From Helicobacter enhydrae (lineage in GTDB: Bacteria > Campylobacterota > Campylobacteria > Campylobacterales > Helicobacteraceae): DNA of 64,000 nt. Within the stretch, counting starts at the first letter, position 1, and every line of letters begins with the position of its first letter. Location: contig NZ_CP016503.1 of assembly GCF_001693335.1 (NCBI RefSeq), positions 992,001 through 1,056,000 on the forward strand, written 5' to 3'. The position numbers were made by a program, and so were the translations under genes. Below the pieces are notes generated by a model that searched no databases, was not told where the DNA came from, and was given only the letters and a program-made list of their open reading frames with translations. Positions 52,079 through 59,187 of this stretch are shown piece after piece.

Positions 52079-52145
52079 TGAAAAATTAGAAAACACGCTT
52101 TTGCCCAAACCAACTTGAAAAAGAAAAACTAAGAGATTCTAGAAT
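52079..52145. repeat. Isolated terminal unit of the palindromic element
   Basis: A stretch of about 67 bases ending GAGATTCTAGAATCACT is a direct repeat of the right end of copy B (about 52828-52902); both share a tttgaaaaa..gcttttgcc core and the TCTAGA palindrome. It suggests that ends of the element occur alone or were left by earlier events. Confidence 0.6.
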
Positions 52146-52281
52146 CACTAAAGCATATAGATTCCTCAAGTAGATTCGGCAGCTCGTTTCCAAAGCTCAT
52201 TTTGCAAAATGCCATTTGCTAGTCATTTTTTGCGATTGGATTCTTTTGTTGAAATTGGCTTGAGAGGTTGTGCTATTTGGT

Positions 52282-52900
52282 GATTCTAGATTCTCTTAGG
52301 TTCTCTTTTTGGGGTTTGTTTTGCCAAAGCACACTTCTTGGTTTCCAAATCCCACTTTGCTTTTTTTCTATAAGGGGGACAAGGGGGTTTATTGCGAGGC
52401 ACCCCCCTTATCCCCCTTAAAATCCCCCAAACCCCTGCCCGCTTTTTGTGTGTTACCCACATTAGTTTGACTTTGTTTTGATTCTTTGAGTTTTAAAGTT
52501 TGATTCTAGATTTATTGATTTGAATCTAGCTTGTGTTTTTGATTTGAATTTAAAAACCATAAAAACACAAAAATCCTCACTATTTCACACAATCACGGCA
52601 AACCGCTTCCCAAACCAACCTTGTAGAACCAAAAAAGATTCCAAGTCAATGTAATCTTGAACGAGCCTTGCTAATGCAATGCTGGGGTTATGGGGGTTGT
52701 TAAGGGGGATAAGGGGAACGCTTGCTTTAAGTTCCCCTTGTTCCCCTTAAGAGAGATCCTAGGGGATTCTAGAATTGTATAAAGGGTGCTTCGCTCAAGC
52801 CAAGATTAAAAAAGAAAGCTCCAAGCCGTGTTTGAAAAACTAGGAAATGTGCTTTTGCCAAAGCAACTCAAAGAAGGAGAATCCAAGAGATTCTAGAATT
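52282..52900. repeat. Palindromic repeat element, copy B
   Basis: Second copy, same orientation as copy A. Ends at GATTCTAGATTC (52282-52293) and GATTCTAGAATT (52889-52900), with inverted similarity reaching about 75 bases inward (GTGCTTTTGCC region). Hairpins: 52372-52387 with 52402-52418, and 52700-52719 with 52731-52750. Nearly identical to copy A in the G/C-rich left block (52310-52440) and in the right block (52595-52795), while the middle (52450-52550) has diverged. Differences inside the hairpins tend to be compensated, and no ORF is kept, so selection or gene conversion may act on structure. Confidence 0.8.
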
Positions 52901-52981
52901 ACCAAAAGGCGTAGTCCAATAAGCCAACTTCAAAAGAAAATTCAAGCCAAACCCAAACAAAGATTATGATTTTCACAAAAC

Positions 52982-53010
52982 TTGACTTTTTTAACTTATT
53001 ACTTTATAAT
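52982..53010 (+). promoter_or_regulatory. Sigma-70 promoter of the tRNA operon
   Basis: TTGACT (52982-52987), a 17-base spacer and TATAAT (53005-53010), close to consensus. The tRNA-Pro gene begins 21 bases after the -10, so transcription would start about 14 bases before it. Confidence 0.85.
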
Positions 53011-53030
53011 TCCTGCTTTTATCTTTTCGT

Positions 53031-53108
53031 CGGGGCGTAGCGCAGTCTGGTTAGCGCACTTGGTTTGGGACCAAGGGGTCGAAGGTTCGAATCCTTTCGC
53101 CCCGACCA
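53031..53108 (+). tRNA. tRNA-Pro (anticodon TGG)
   Basis: 78 bases including encoded CCA. Acceptor CGGGGCG pairs with CGCCCCG; anticodon stem CTTGG/CCAAG encloses loop TTTGGGA with TGG; T arm GAAGG-TTCGAAT-CCTTT. First of four closely spaced tRNAs. Confidence 0.97.
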
Positions 53109-53128
53109 TTTTCACTTGATTTCACTAT

Positions 53129-53206
53129 GGTGGGTGTAGCTCAGTTGGTTAGAGCATCAGATTGTGGTCCTGAGGGTCGTGGGTTCGATCCCCATCACCC
53201 ACCCCA
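53129..53206 (+). tRNA. tRNA-His (anticodon GTG)
   Basis: 78 bases with the extra G at position -1 facing C73, the identity element for histidine, then CCA. Acceptor GTGGGTG/CACCCAC. Anticodon loop TTGTGGT. The last anticodon-stem pair is A31-C39, a mismatch where most histidine tRNAs have A-T. Confidence 0.96.
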
Positions 53207-53217
53207 TAGATTTTTGT

Positions 53218-53294
53218 GCGTTCGTAGCTCAACTGGATAGAGCACCAGACTTCGGATCTGGGGGTTAGGGGTTCGACTCCCTTCGGGCGTACCA
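53218..53294 (+). tRNA. tRNA-Arg (anticodon TCG)
   Basis: 77 bases with encoded CCA. Acceptor GCGTTCG/CGGGCGT (G1-T72 wobble, discriminator A). Anticodon stem CCAGA/TCTGG encloses CTTCGGA with TCG, reading CGA and probably other CGN codons. Confidence 0.95.
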
Positions 53295-53301
53295 AACCCA
53301 A

Positions 53302-53378
53302 GCGCTCATAGCTCAGCTGGATAGAGCAACGGCCTTCTAAGCCGTAGGTCAGAGGTTCGAATCCTCTTGGGCGTACCA
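53302..53378 (+). tRNA. tRNA-Arg (anticodon TCT)
   Basis: 77 bases with CCA. Acceptor GCGCTCA/TGGGCGT, discriminator A. Anticodon stem CGGCC? the arm is ACGGC/GCCGT enclosing CTTCTAA with TCT, reading AGA/AGG. Seven bases after the preceding tRNA-Arg. No clear terminator before the convergent WYL gene. Confidence 0.95.
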
Positions 53379-53428
53379 TCTCCCCTTGAGCTTGTCATCT
53401 AGCACTCCACATCAACGATCAGTGCGTT

Positions 53429-54244
53429 TTATTGATTTCTCTCTGAATACAGCTTCAGAGCTTCCACGATTTGATCTTTTAGCCTTTGTGGCTCTAGCAC
53501 CACGACATTTGGAATCCAATACATCACCTCTGCAACCCAATCATCAAGGTTCTCCACCTCCTTTTCTACCACCAAACTCCCATCTTTGTCCTCAAGCCAT
53601 CGTGCTTCTTGTGCCAAAATGCTTTGCTTAAAAGCTTCTGAAGTTTGCGGATAAACAAACAAAGACAACAACTCTTTGGCACGACATTCTCCCAATGCCT
53701 CCCCACAGATTCTCTGACTGAGCTTGATTTTTGTGAGTTTGGCTATATCCAAATGACGCACTTGCTGATCCAAAACAGCCTCCAGCACCAATCTAGCATT
53801 GGCAATCACAATGTTTTGAACACGCACCCCGCGATATGCCTCTTGCTGATAATAGAAATCTAGTCCAACCCCTTTCTGCCTAGCTTTGAAACAAAGTACA
53901 AGATTTTCTGCCACCTCTTTTGTTAGACTCGATCCACCATCACACACGCCAATCAGCTCAAAAAAAGGCATCGCCTGTGCAGCGAAACTACCACCAATCT
54001 CACCAATCATCTCTTTGAGCATTCCCACGATGAAGTAGTCTTTGCCGTAGTTTTTCATCGTAGAGGCAAGATAAAAAGTATGCCCCTCTTTTGTCAGCTT
54101 GCAAAATCCAAGCCTCTCTTTCAAATCTCTTTGGATTGTTTTTGTGCTGACTTTGTATTCTTTGGCAAGCGCGCCGATCTTGAGCTTTTCTCCAGCACAC
54201 AAACGCTCCAAAATCCTTCCCAATCGCTGATATTTCTCTTGCAT
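53429..54244 (-). CDS. WYL-domain transcriptional regulator
   Basis: 271 residues. The N-terminal winged helix-turn-helix (about 5-55, KIGALAKEYKVSTKTIQRDL) is typical of DeoR/YafY-type WYL regulators. The C-terminal region from about 140 has a WYL-like ligand-binding pattern (VGLDFYYQQEAYRGVRVQ, then NARLVLEAVL), although the exact W-Y-L triad is not kept. WCX-like end LEPQRLKDQIVEALKLY. It diverges from the dehydrogenase gene across a 54-base gap and may regulate it or itself. Target unknown. Confidence 0.8.
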   Translation of the reverse strand: MQEKYQRLGRILERLCAGEKLKIGALAKEYKVSTKTIQRDLKERLGFCKLTKEGHTFYLASTMKNYGKDYFIVGMLKEMIGEIGGSFAAQAMPFFELIGVCDGGSSLTKEVAENLVLCFKARQKGVGLDFYYQQEAYRGVRVQNIVIANARLVLEAVLDQQVRHLDIAKLTKIKLSQRICGEALGECRAKELLSLFVYPQTSEAFKQSILAQEARWLEDKDGSLVVEKEVENLDDWVAEVMYWIPNVVVLEPQRLKDQIVEALKLYSERNQ

Positions 54245-54298
54245 TCAAGCATTCCTTGCTAAAATAATTGCTCAATTATATCGATTAAGGAGTAGACA

Positions 54299-55231
54299 AT
54301 GAAACTTGTTATTTTGGATTCTTTGACTTTGGGAAATGTGGATTTGGAATGTTTCAAGGATTTTGGAGAACTGAGCGTTTATGCACACACGGCTCCCGAT
54401 GAGGTGATTGAGCGTTGTTTGGACGCACAAATCATCATCACCTGCAAAGTAAGCTTTGATGCCCACACACTCTCATCGCTTCCCAACCTCAAACTCATCG
54501 CCCTCACATCCACCGGGACAAATATCATTGATTTGGTCAAAGCCCAAGAGCTAGGCATCGAGGTGAAAAATGTCGCAGGATACAGCACCAACGCCGTTGC
54601 CCAGCACACCCTAATGCTTGTTTTGGCATTACTTGGGAATCTCCCATTTTATGACTTTTATTGCAAAAGCTCCCAATGGTGCGAATCTTTGGTTTTCACA
54701 CATATCACGGAGGGGTGTTGGGAGCTAGAAGGCAAAAAATGGGGGATTATCGGATTGGGCAATATCGGCAAACGCACCGCAACCATCGCTCAAGCATTGG
54801 GAGCAGAGGTGAGCTACCACTCCACAAGTGGCAACAATCTCTGCTCTGATTTTGTCCATCAAAGCCTAGAGGAGCTTTTGAGGAATAGCGATATTATCAG
54901 CATACACGCTCCCCTCAATCCGCAAACATACCACCTCATCGATTCTTCCAAACTCGCACTATGCAAAGACAACGCAATCATTGTCAATGTGGGGCGTGGC
55001 GGGATTATCGATGAGGAGGCATTGGCTGCCCGTATGCTCACAAGTCATATCAAATTTGGAGGCGATGTGCTAGAAAAAGAACCAATGCAAAACAACCACC
55101 CATTGCTACACCCAACCCTGACACACCGACTGATACTCACACCACACACTGCGTGGGCATATCAAGAAACACGCCAAAGACTGATGCAACGCGTCTATGA
55201 AAACATCAAGAACTTCCTCCAATCTCAATAA
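54299..55231 (+). CDS. D-isomer-specific 2-hydroxyacid dehydrogenase
   Basis: 310 residues. NAD-binding Rossmann motif GIIGLGNIGKRTA (about 150), then the catalytic set: Arg region VNVGRGGIIDEEAL, Glu in VLEKEPM and His in LTPHTAWAYQE. Resembles H. pylori HP0096. Substrate cannot be read from sequence (glyoxylate/hydroxypyruvate, lactate or similar). Its last 7 bases overlap the convergent TonB receptor gene. Confidence 0.9.
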   Translation: MKLVILDSLTLGNVDLECFKDFGELSVYAHTAPDEVIERCLDAQIIITCKVSFDAHTLSSLPNLKLIALTSTGTNIIDLVKAQELGIEVKNVAGYSTNAVAQHTLMLVLALLGNLPFYDFYCKSSQWCESLVFTHITEGCWELEGKKWGIIGLGNIGKRTATIAQALGAEVSYHSTSGNNLCSDFVHQSLEELLRNSDIISIHAPLNPQTYHLIDSSKLALCKDNAIIVNVGRGGIIDEEALAARMLTSHIKFGGDVLEKEPMQNNHPLLHPTLTHRLILTPHTAWAYQETRQRLMQRVYENIKNFLQSQ

Positions 55232-57342
55232 TCATAAGTCAATCGAACGCCAAAGCTGATGGGATCTCCGCTTGTATAAGCGCGTCCCTTGCCATCCCAC
55301 AAGACACTTGTGATGTAACGCGTATTTGTCAGATTCTCTGTGAAAAAATTAAGTTCATAATGTCTCAAAAAACGATAATTCAAACTTGCATTCATCAGCA
55401 CAAAGGGCTTCTGTCTCAAATCCTCCTCGTGGTTAAAGTCATCAAGAAAATATCCACTTGAAAAGCGTATGAGCGAGGACAAAGTGATCTGATGATCTGC
55501 ATGTGCAAAAAGCACCCAATCTGCACCCGCACTCAAGCTCAACAAAGGAGAAAAACGCGGAGTGAGCCCACGCACATCATAATGGCTTGGGGTATTGTTG
55601 ATGATCAAAAACCCCTCATTTTTGCTATCTTTGCCAAATCTTGCATAGCTCACATTAGAACTCAAAAACCCTCCAAAAATCTCCCCACGATAAGAAAGCT
55701 CCACATCCATTCCCACCGCATAGACATCACCGATGTTTGCGATACTTTTGTTGTAACCCTCCCCCACATACGCCTGTGCGTGTGTCCTCAATAATCCATA
55801 AGCCGAACTATCCAAACGCAATGCAGTATCCAAAAATTTGCCACTATATCCAAACTCAAAAGTATAAATCTGCTCTTGCTGATAGGGCAGTGTGTCTGTA
55901 TCGGCAAAAGGAAACTTGCTAAACCCTCCCGGTTTGGTCGTGTTGGATAACTGCGTAAAAACCTGATGATTTGAATCAATGCGATATATGAGATTGACTC
56001 TTGCATTCAAAGCATTAAACAACGCACTATCTGTATATGGTTGCATATTTGGACGCATGGGGGGCAATGGCGTATCAATCTTTGAATGGTAGATTTGATA
56101 ACGCAAACCAAGATTGAACAACCAATCCCCATAGGGCAAAGACACATCACCATAGAGTGCTGCGGTGTTGATCGTTTCCATCGCCCTCCAAGTGCCATCA
56201 TAATACAATGGCGGCTCACTTGGACTTCCTGTCGGGACATTGTCCATCCCATTGTCAAGAAAGAAAAACTTATAATACGCCCCAAAAATGCTTTCGATGC
56301 CATATTGATGATAATGATGGAGTTTAAGCTCCTCAATCATTTGGTAGGTATTGTAGTAATACCCGTCTTTTCCATTGTCTTGCACAAAAATCCCCGGATA
56401 AGTGTTGCCCAAAGTATCTACTTTTTGAAATGCCGTGATAGAGCTCAAAGTAGAATCTGCAAAATAATAATCAATCTTGACATTGGCATTGTGTGCATCA
56501 AAACGATTGAAAGGATTGAGATTGAAAATCTTATCTGTGACTCCCTGCTGATATTCCTCATACCCGCCTATCTGCTCACCACTGCCAAAGCTCAAATCCT
56601 TGATTTGTGATTTGGAGAGGAAAAAATCCTTATGAGTCAATGTGTAATGATAGTCATAATGAGCAGTGACTAGCATTTCTACAAAGGGTAGATAATAGAG
56701 CGTAAATCCCGTAGTCACGCTATCTCCAGTATTGAGCATTCGGTGCGTTTTGGGGTCTTTGAGATAGCCATTATCGTGCAAATAACGCACATTTGCCTTC
56801 AGCCACAATTGACTTGGCACAAGATTCCATCCTATTTCTCCAAGCACCTCCTCTTGCAGATTGGAGGCAGAAATGGAGGCTTTGGCATAGTTTTGTTGCA
56901 AAGGATTTTTGGTTTTGATCTCAATCAATCCCAAAGGGGCATTCTCCCCATAGAACAGCCCCTCTGCCCCATTGATCAAACGCACGGATTCGACATCGCC
57001 CAAAACTTGCAACATAAAATTTGGGCTTTGAGGCACCCCATCGACATAAAGCCCCAAAACATAAGAATAAAAATCAGGACCGCTCATTCCTCGAAGTGTA
57101 ATCATCGGAAAAACATCGCTCCCTTGTGGATACATCTGCAAACTCGGAAACAACAGAGGCAGTTCAGTCGTTGTATTGATGAGATGATCCTCAAGCATTT
57201 GTGCGTTTTTGAGATTGGAGCTTTGGGAGGATTCGGCTTTGGTGGCGTATTGTTGCGTTTCCACATCCACAAGGGGCGTCTGCAAATCTTGTTGTGCCCA
57301 CAGCAATCCGACCAAACCAAACATTCCTATATAGGTTTTCAT
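55225..57342 (-). CDS. TonB-dependent outer-membrane receptor under TPP riboswitch control (probable thiamine uptake)
   Basis: 705 residues from the ATG at 57342 (AAGGACAAGTT upstream). Signal peptide MKTYIGMFGLVGLLWAQQ, plug domain (about 25-150) with MITLRGMSGPDFYSYVLG and YVDGVPQSPNF, then a beta-barrel ending in an aromatic residue (VRLTYDY), as needed for outer-membrane insertion. The upstream RNA is a TPP riboswitch, so the likely cargo is thiamine or its phosphates. That use of a TonB receptor is known in Bacteroidetes but I am not aware of it being described in Helicobacter. Homologues are often annotated as iron receptors, so substrate is inferred from the regulator. Confidence 0.85.
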   Translation of the reverse strand: MKTYIGMFGLVGLLWAQQDLQTPLVDVETQQYATKAESSQSSNLKNAQMLEDHLINTTTELPLLFPSLQMYPQGSDVFPMITLRGMSGPDFYSYVLGLYVDGVPQSPNFMLQVLGDVESVRLINGAEGLFYGENAPLGLIEIKTKNPLQQNYAKASISASNLQEEVLGEIGWNLVPSQLWLKANVRYLHDNGYLKDPKTHRMLNTGDSVTTGFTLYYLPFVEMLVTAHYDYHYTLTHKDFFLSKSQIKDLSFGSGEQIGGYEEYQQGVTDKIFNLNPFNRFDAHNANVKIDYYFADSTLSSITAFQKVDTLGNTYPGIFVQDNGKDGYYYNTYQMIEELKLHHYHQYGIESIFGAYYKFFFLDNGMDNVPTGSPSEPPLYYDGTWRAMETINTAALYGDVSLPYGDWLFNLGLRYQIYHSKIDTPLPPMRPNMQPYTDSALFNALNARVNLIYRIDSNHQVFTQLSNTTKPGGFSKFPFADTDTLPYQQEQIYTFEFGYSGKFLDTALRLDSSAYGLLRTHAQAYVGEGYNKSIANIGDVYAVGMDVELSYRGEIFGGFLSSNVSYARFGKDSKNEGFLIINNTPSHYDVRGLTPRFSPLLSLSAGADWVLFAHADHQITLSSLIRFSSGYFLDDFNHEEDLRQKPFVLMNASLNYRFLRHYELNFFTENLTNTRYITSVLWDGKGRAYTSGDPISFGVRLTYDY

Positions 57343-57344
57343 AA

Positions 57345-57371
57345 CTTGTCCTTCTATCGTAAAATGACAAG
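57345..57371 (-). promoter_or_regulatory. Possible Shine-Dalgarno-sequestering hairpin of the TPP switch
   Basis: CTTGTC (57366-57371 on the minus strand) can pair with GACAAG (57345-57350), which overlaps the end of the AAGGA ribosome site (57349-57353). With the riboswitch 40 bases upstream, this is a candidate expression platform for translational control. Confidence 0.4.
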
Positions 57372-57407
57372 CAAAAGGAGGTGGCACAAGAATTGGCAAA
57401 TATGATT

Positions 57408-57495
57408 CTAGCGTTCCCGACGCTGGCATTACCCAGATCCGGTTCGGTCTAAGCTCTTAGCTTACTCTCAGCCTATGTATAGACTCCCGTCACTT
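57408..57495 (-). ncRNA. TPP riboswitch (THI element)
   Basis: On the minus strand the conserved cores are present and correctly ordered: GGCTGAGA (CTGAGA at 57471-57466), the P3 hairpin TAAGCTAAGAGCTTA, then GGATCTGGGTAATGCCAGCG (57440-57421 region) and GTCGGGAACG. These match the class consensus for binding the pyrimidine and the pyrophosphate of TPP. It lies between a TAGAAT -10 candidate (57505-57510) and the TonB receptor gene. Confidence 0.95.
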
Positions 57496-57504
57496 GAAAC
57501 GCAT

Positions 57505-57510
57505 ATTCTA
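57505..57510 (-). promoter_or_regulatory. Candidate -10 box for the TPP-riboswitch transcript
   Basis: TAGAAT on the minus strand (57510-57505) would start transcription near 57498, just before the riboswitch. No convincing -35 is seen, which is usual for Campylobacterota promoters. Confidence 0.5.
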
Positions 57511-57541
57511 ACAAAACGCTTCTGAAATTTTTACATCACTT

Positions 57542-57570
57542 ATTATCATTTTGTAGTATATAATGATAAT
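57542..57570 (+). promoter_or_regulatory. Ferritin promoter with Fur-like operator
   Basis: A perfect 9-bp inverted repeat, ATTATCATT (57542-57550) and AATGATAAT (57562-57570), separated by 11 bases, overlaps a TATAAT -10 (57559-57564). It resembles Fur-family operators. In H. pylori, pfr is repressed by iron-free Fur, and an operator on the -10 box fits. It lies 30 bases from the divergent receptor promoter, so it might act on both. Confidence 0.65.
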
Positions 57571-57597
57571 TGAAATTTATATAAAAAGGAGTTAATC

Positions 57598-58092
57598 ATG
57601 TTGTCACAAGAAATCGTTCGCAAGCTCAATGAGCAAGTTGCCAAAGAAATGTATGCAGCAAACCTCTATCTCAGTATGAGTTCTTGGTGCTATGCAAACA
57701 GCTTGGATGGTGCTGGGAAGTTTTTGTTTGATCACGCTGCCGAAGAGAGCAATCACGCCAAAAAACTCATCGTCTATCTCAATGAAACAGATTCAAAAGT
57801 CGAGCTTTCTGAAATCAAAAAGCCTGAGTGTGACTTTGCATCACTGCTTGATGTGTTTGAAAAAACTTACAAGCACGAGCAAGAAATCACAAAATCTATC
57901 GTAGATCTTGTGGATTTCACTTTTGCAAGCAAAGACTACGCGACTTTCAACTTTTTGCAATGGTATGTCTCAGAGCAACACGAAGAAGAAGCACTTTTCC
58001 GTGGGATCGTAGATAAAATCAAACTTGCAGGAGAGGGTGGCAATGGATTGTATCTAGCCGATCAATACCTTGGAAGCCTTGCCAAAGCATAA
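57598..58092 (+). CDS. pfr: Non-heme ferritin
   Basis: 164 residues, strongly similar to H. pylori Pfr: MLSQEIVRKLNEQVAKEM, SMSSWCYANSLDGAGKFLF, HAAEESNHAKKL (ferroxidase Glu/His) and FNFLQWYVSEQHEEEALF. Four-helix bundle forming a 24-mer that stores iron in the cytoplasm. Strong ribosome site AAGGAG. The stop codon abuts the convergent DUF354 gene. Confidence 0.97.
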   Translation: MLSQEIVRKLNEQVAKEMYAANLYLSMSSWCYANSLDGAGKFLFDHAAEESNHAKKLIVYLNETDSKVELSEIKKPECDFASLLDVFEKTYKHEQEITKSIVDLVDFTFASKDYATFNFLQWYVSEQHEEEALFRGIVDKIKLAGEGGNGLYLADQYLGSLAKA

Positions 58093-59187
58093 TTATCCTA
58101 GATATCCTCTTTGATAGAGGGTATCGACAATCCCATCAAACCCCGCACTCTCTTTCTCAAAAATCTGATTTTGAAAATCCAGTCTATTTTGATTTGGCGT
58201 CCAATGTTTGAGGCTGCTTTTGGCATATTCCAACACTTCATCGGCTGTTTTTGCGTGCCACATCAAACCATTTTGGATCAAATACATATCGTGGAACAAA
58301 AACAAAGATCTCGTAGAGATTGTCGGTATCCCCAAATAACAGCTCTCTAGATTCATCGTGCCTCCACCCCCAATCAACAAATCAATATAAGGATAAAAGC
58401 AATTTGGCTCCAATTTTTCCTCCAAAATATGGACATTGCTGATTCCGCAAAACTCTTTTTGTAGTTCTTGTGAGCCATATCTAGGCATTATCACGATTTG
58501 CACATCAAGACTGCGAGAGAGAAGCCTCACGCTCTCATAAATGATAGGAAGCTTTTGCTTGACATAGTGAGCCTGATATTCCTCCTCACGCACCAAAATT
58601 GTAGGCTTGTGTGGATTGAGATTCATTTTTGTCCTGAAATCCTCTCCTGCCTGCATCCCCTTGAGCCAAAGCACCACATCGATAAACGGATACGCCAACA
58701 CCCTCTTAGCCTCAAGCCCCAAAGCACAATAGCACTCTTTTGGAACTACAAATGGGTGGAAAACTAGCTCTGATAGTGGGAGGGTGAGTCTTGAGAGTAT
58801 GGTGATTTTTGATAGCTCAAAAGCACTTCCAGCAATCGGCGTATCGGCAAAATTAATCACAGGGATCCCAAGCCCATAGGCAGTTTGCACCCCCTCCACA
58901 CTCGCCCCACACACAAACAAGCTAGGTCTGATTTGCAAACGCTCAAAGAGTTGCAAAAACCCATTCTGACGCTCAAGCCTTGCTTGAAGTTTGCCTAGTT
59001 TATCAGCACCTCCATACCCCCCCACTTGATAATAATGCAAACCAAACAGATCTAGCAATCTTTGGCACTCACTATACCCATCGCTTGCACGCGTCGTGAT
59101 CAGCACCTCATCAAAGCCCTCAAGGTATGGAATCATCTCTTTGAAAAACAACACATACTTAGGGTCTGTAATATCAAGCCAAATCAT
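58093..59187 (-). CDS. DUF354 family protein (glycosyltransferase-like)
   Basis: 364 residues. It starts MIWLDITDPKYVLFFKEMIP, the DUF354 opening. Mid region CGASVEGVQTAYGLGIPVINFAD; C-terminal half has PTILVREEEYQ, LIGGGGTMNLESCYLGIPTISTR, a GT-B-like donor segment. DUF354 proteins occur in polysaccharide and lipid-linked glycan loci, with function mostly unknown. It overlaps the upstream glycosyltransferase by 4 bases and is the last gene of the operon from dprA. Confidence 0.8.
   Translation of the reverse strand: MIWLDITDPKYVLFFKEMIPYLEGFDEVLITTRASDGYSECQRLLDLFGLHYYQVGGYGGADKLGKLQARLERQNGFLQLFERLQIRPSLFVCGASVEGVQTAYGLGIPVINFADTPIAGSAFELSKITILSRLTLPLSELVFHPFVVPKECYCALGLEAKRVLAYPFIDVVLWLKGMQAGEDFRTKMNLNPHKPTILVREEEYQAHYVKQKLPIIYESVRLLSRSLDVQIVIMPRYGSQELQKEFCGISNVHILEEKLEPNCFYPYIDLLIGGGGTMNLESCYLGIPTISTRSLFLFHDMYLIQNGLMWHAKTADEVLEYAKSSLKHWTPNQNRLDFQNQIFEKESAGFDGIVDTLYQRGYLG
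58101..58125. other. Hairpin at the pfr/DUF354 convergent junction
   Basis: GATATCCTCT and AGAGGGTATC form a 10-bp stem (one G-T pair) around TTGAT, inside the last codons of the DUF354 gene and 9 bases beyond the pfr stop. It may act as a bidirectional transcription barrier. No T tract follows, so it is not a standard terminator. Confidence 0.4.

Larger units (their letters stand above)
51930..53030. other. Non-coding region between nusA and the tRNA cluster
   Basis: About 1.1 kb without a credible gene. 51930-52020 should hold the nusA promoter. 52070-52145 is a degenerate unit with the same end structure as the palindromic element. 52282-52900 is copy B of that element. 52930-53030 leads into the tRNA promoter. 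Confidence 0.7.

Noticed and set aside
53149-53379. Minus-strand ORF of 76 codons over three tRNA genes
   Set aside because: It is the well-known artefact of reading tRNA genes on the opposite strand (DRTHDP, GFEPLT-like peptides).
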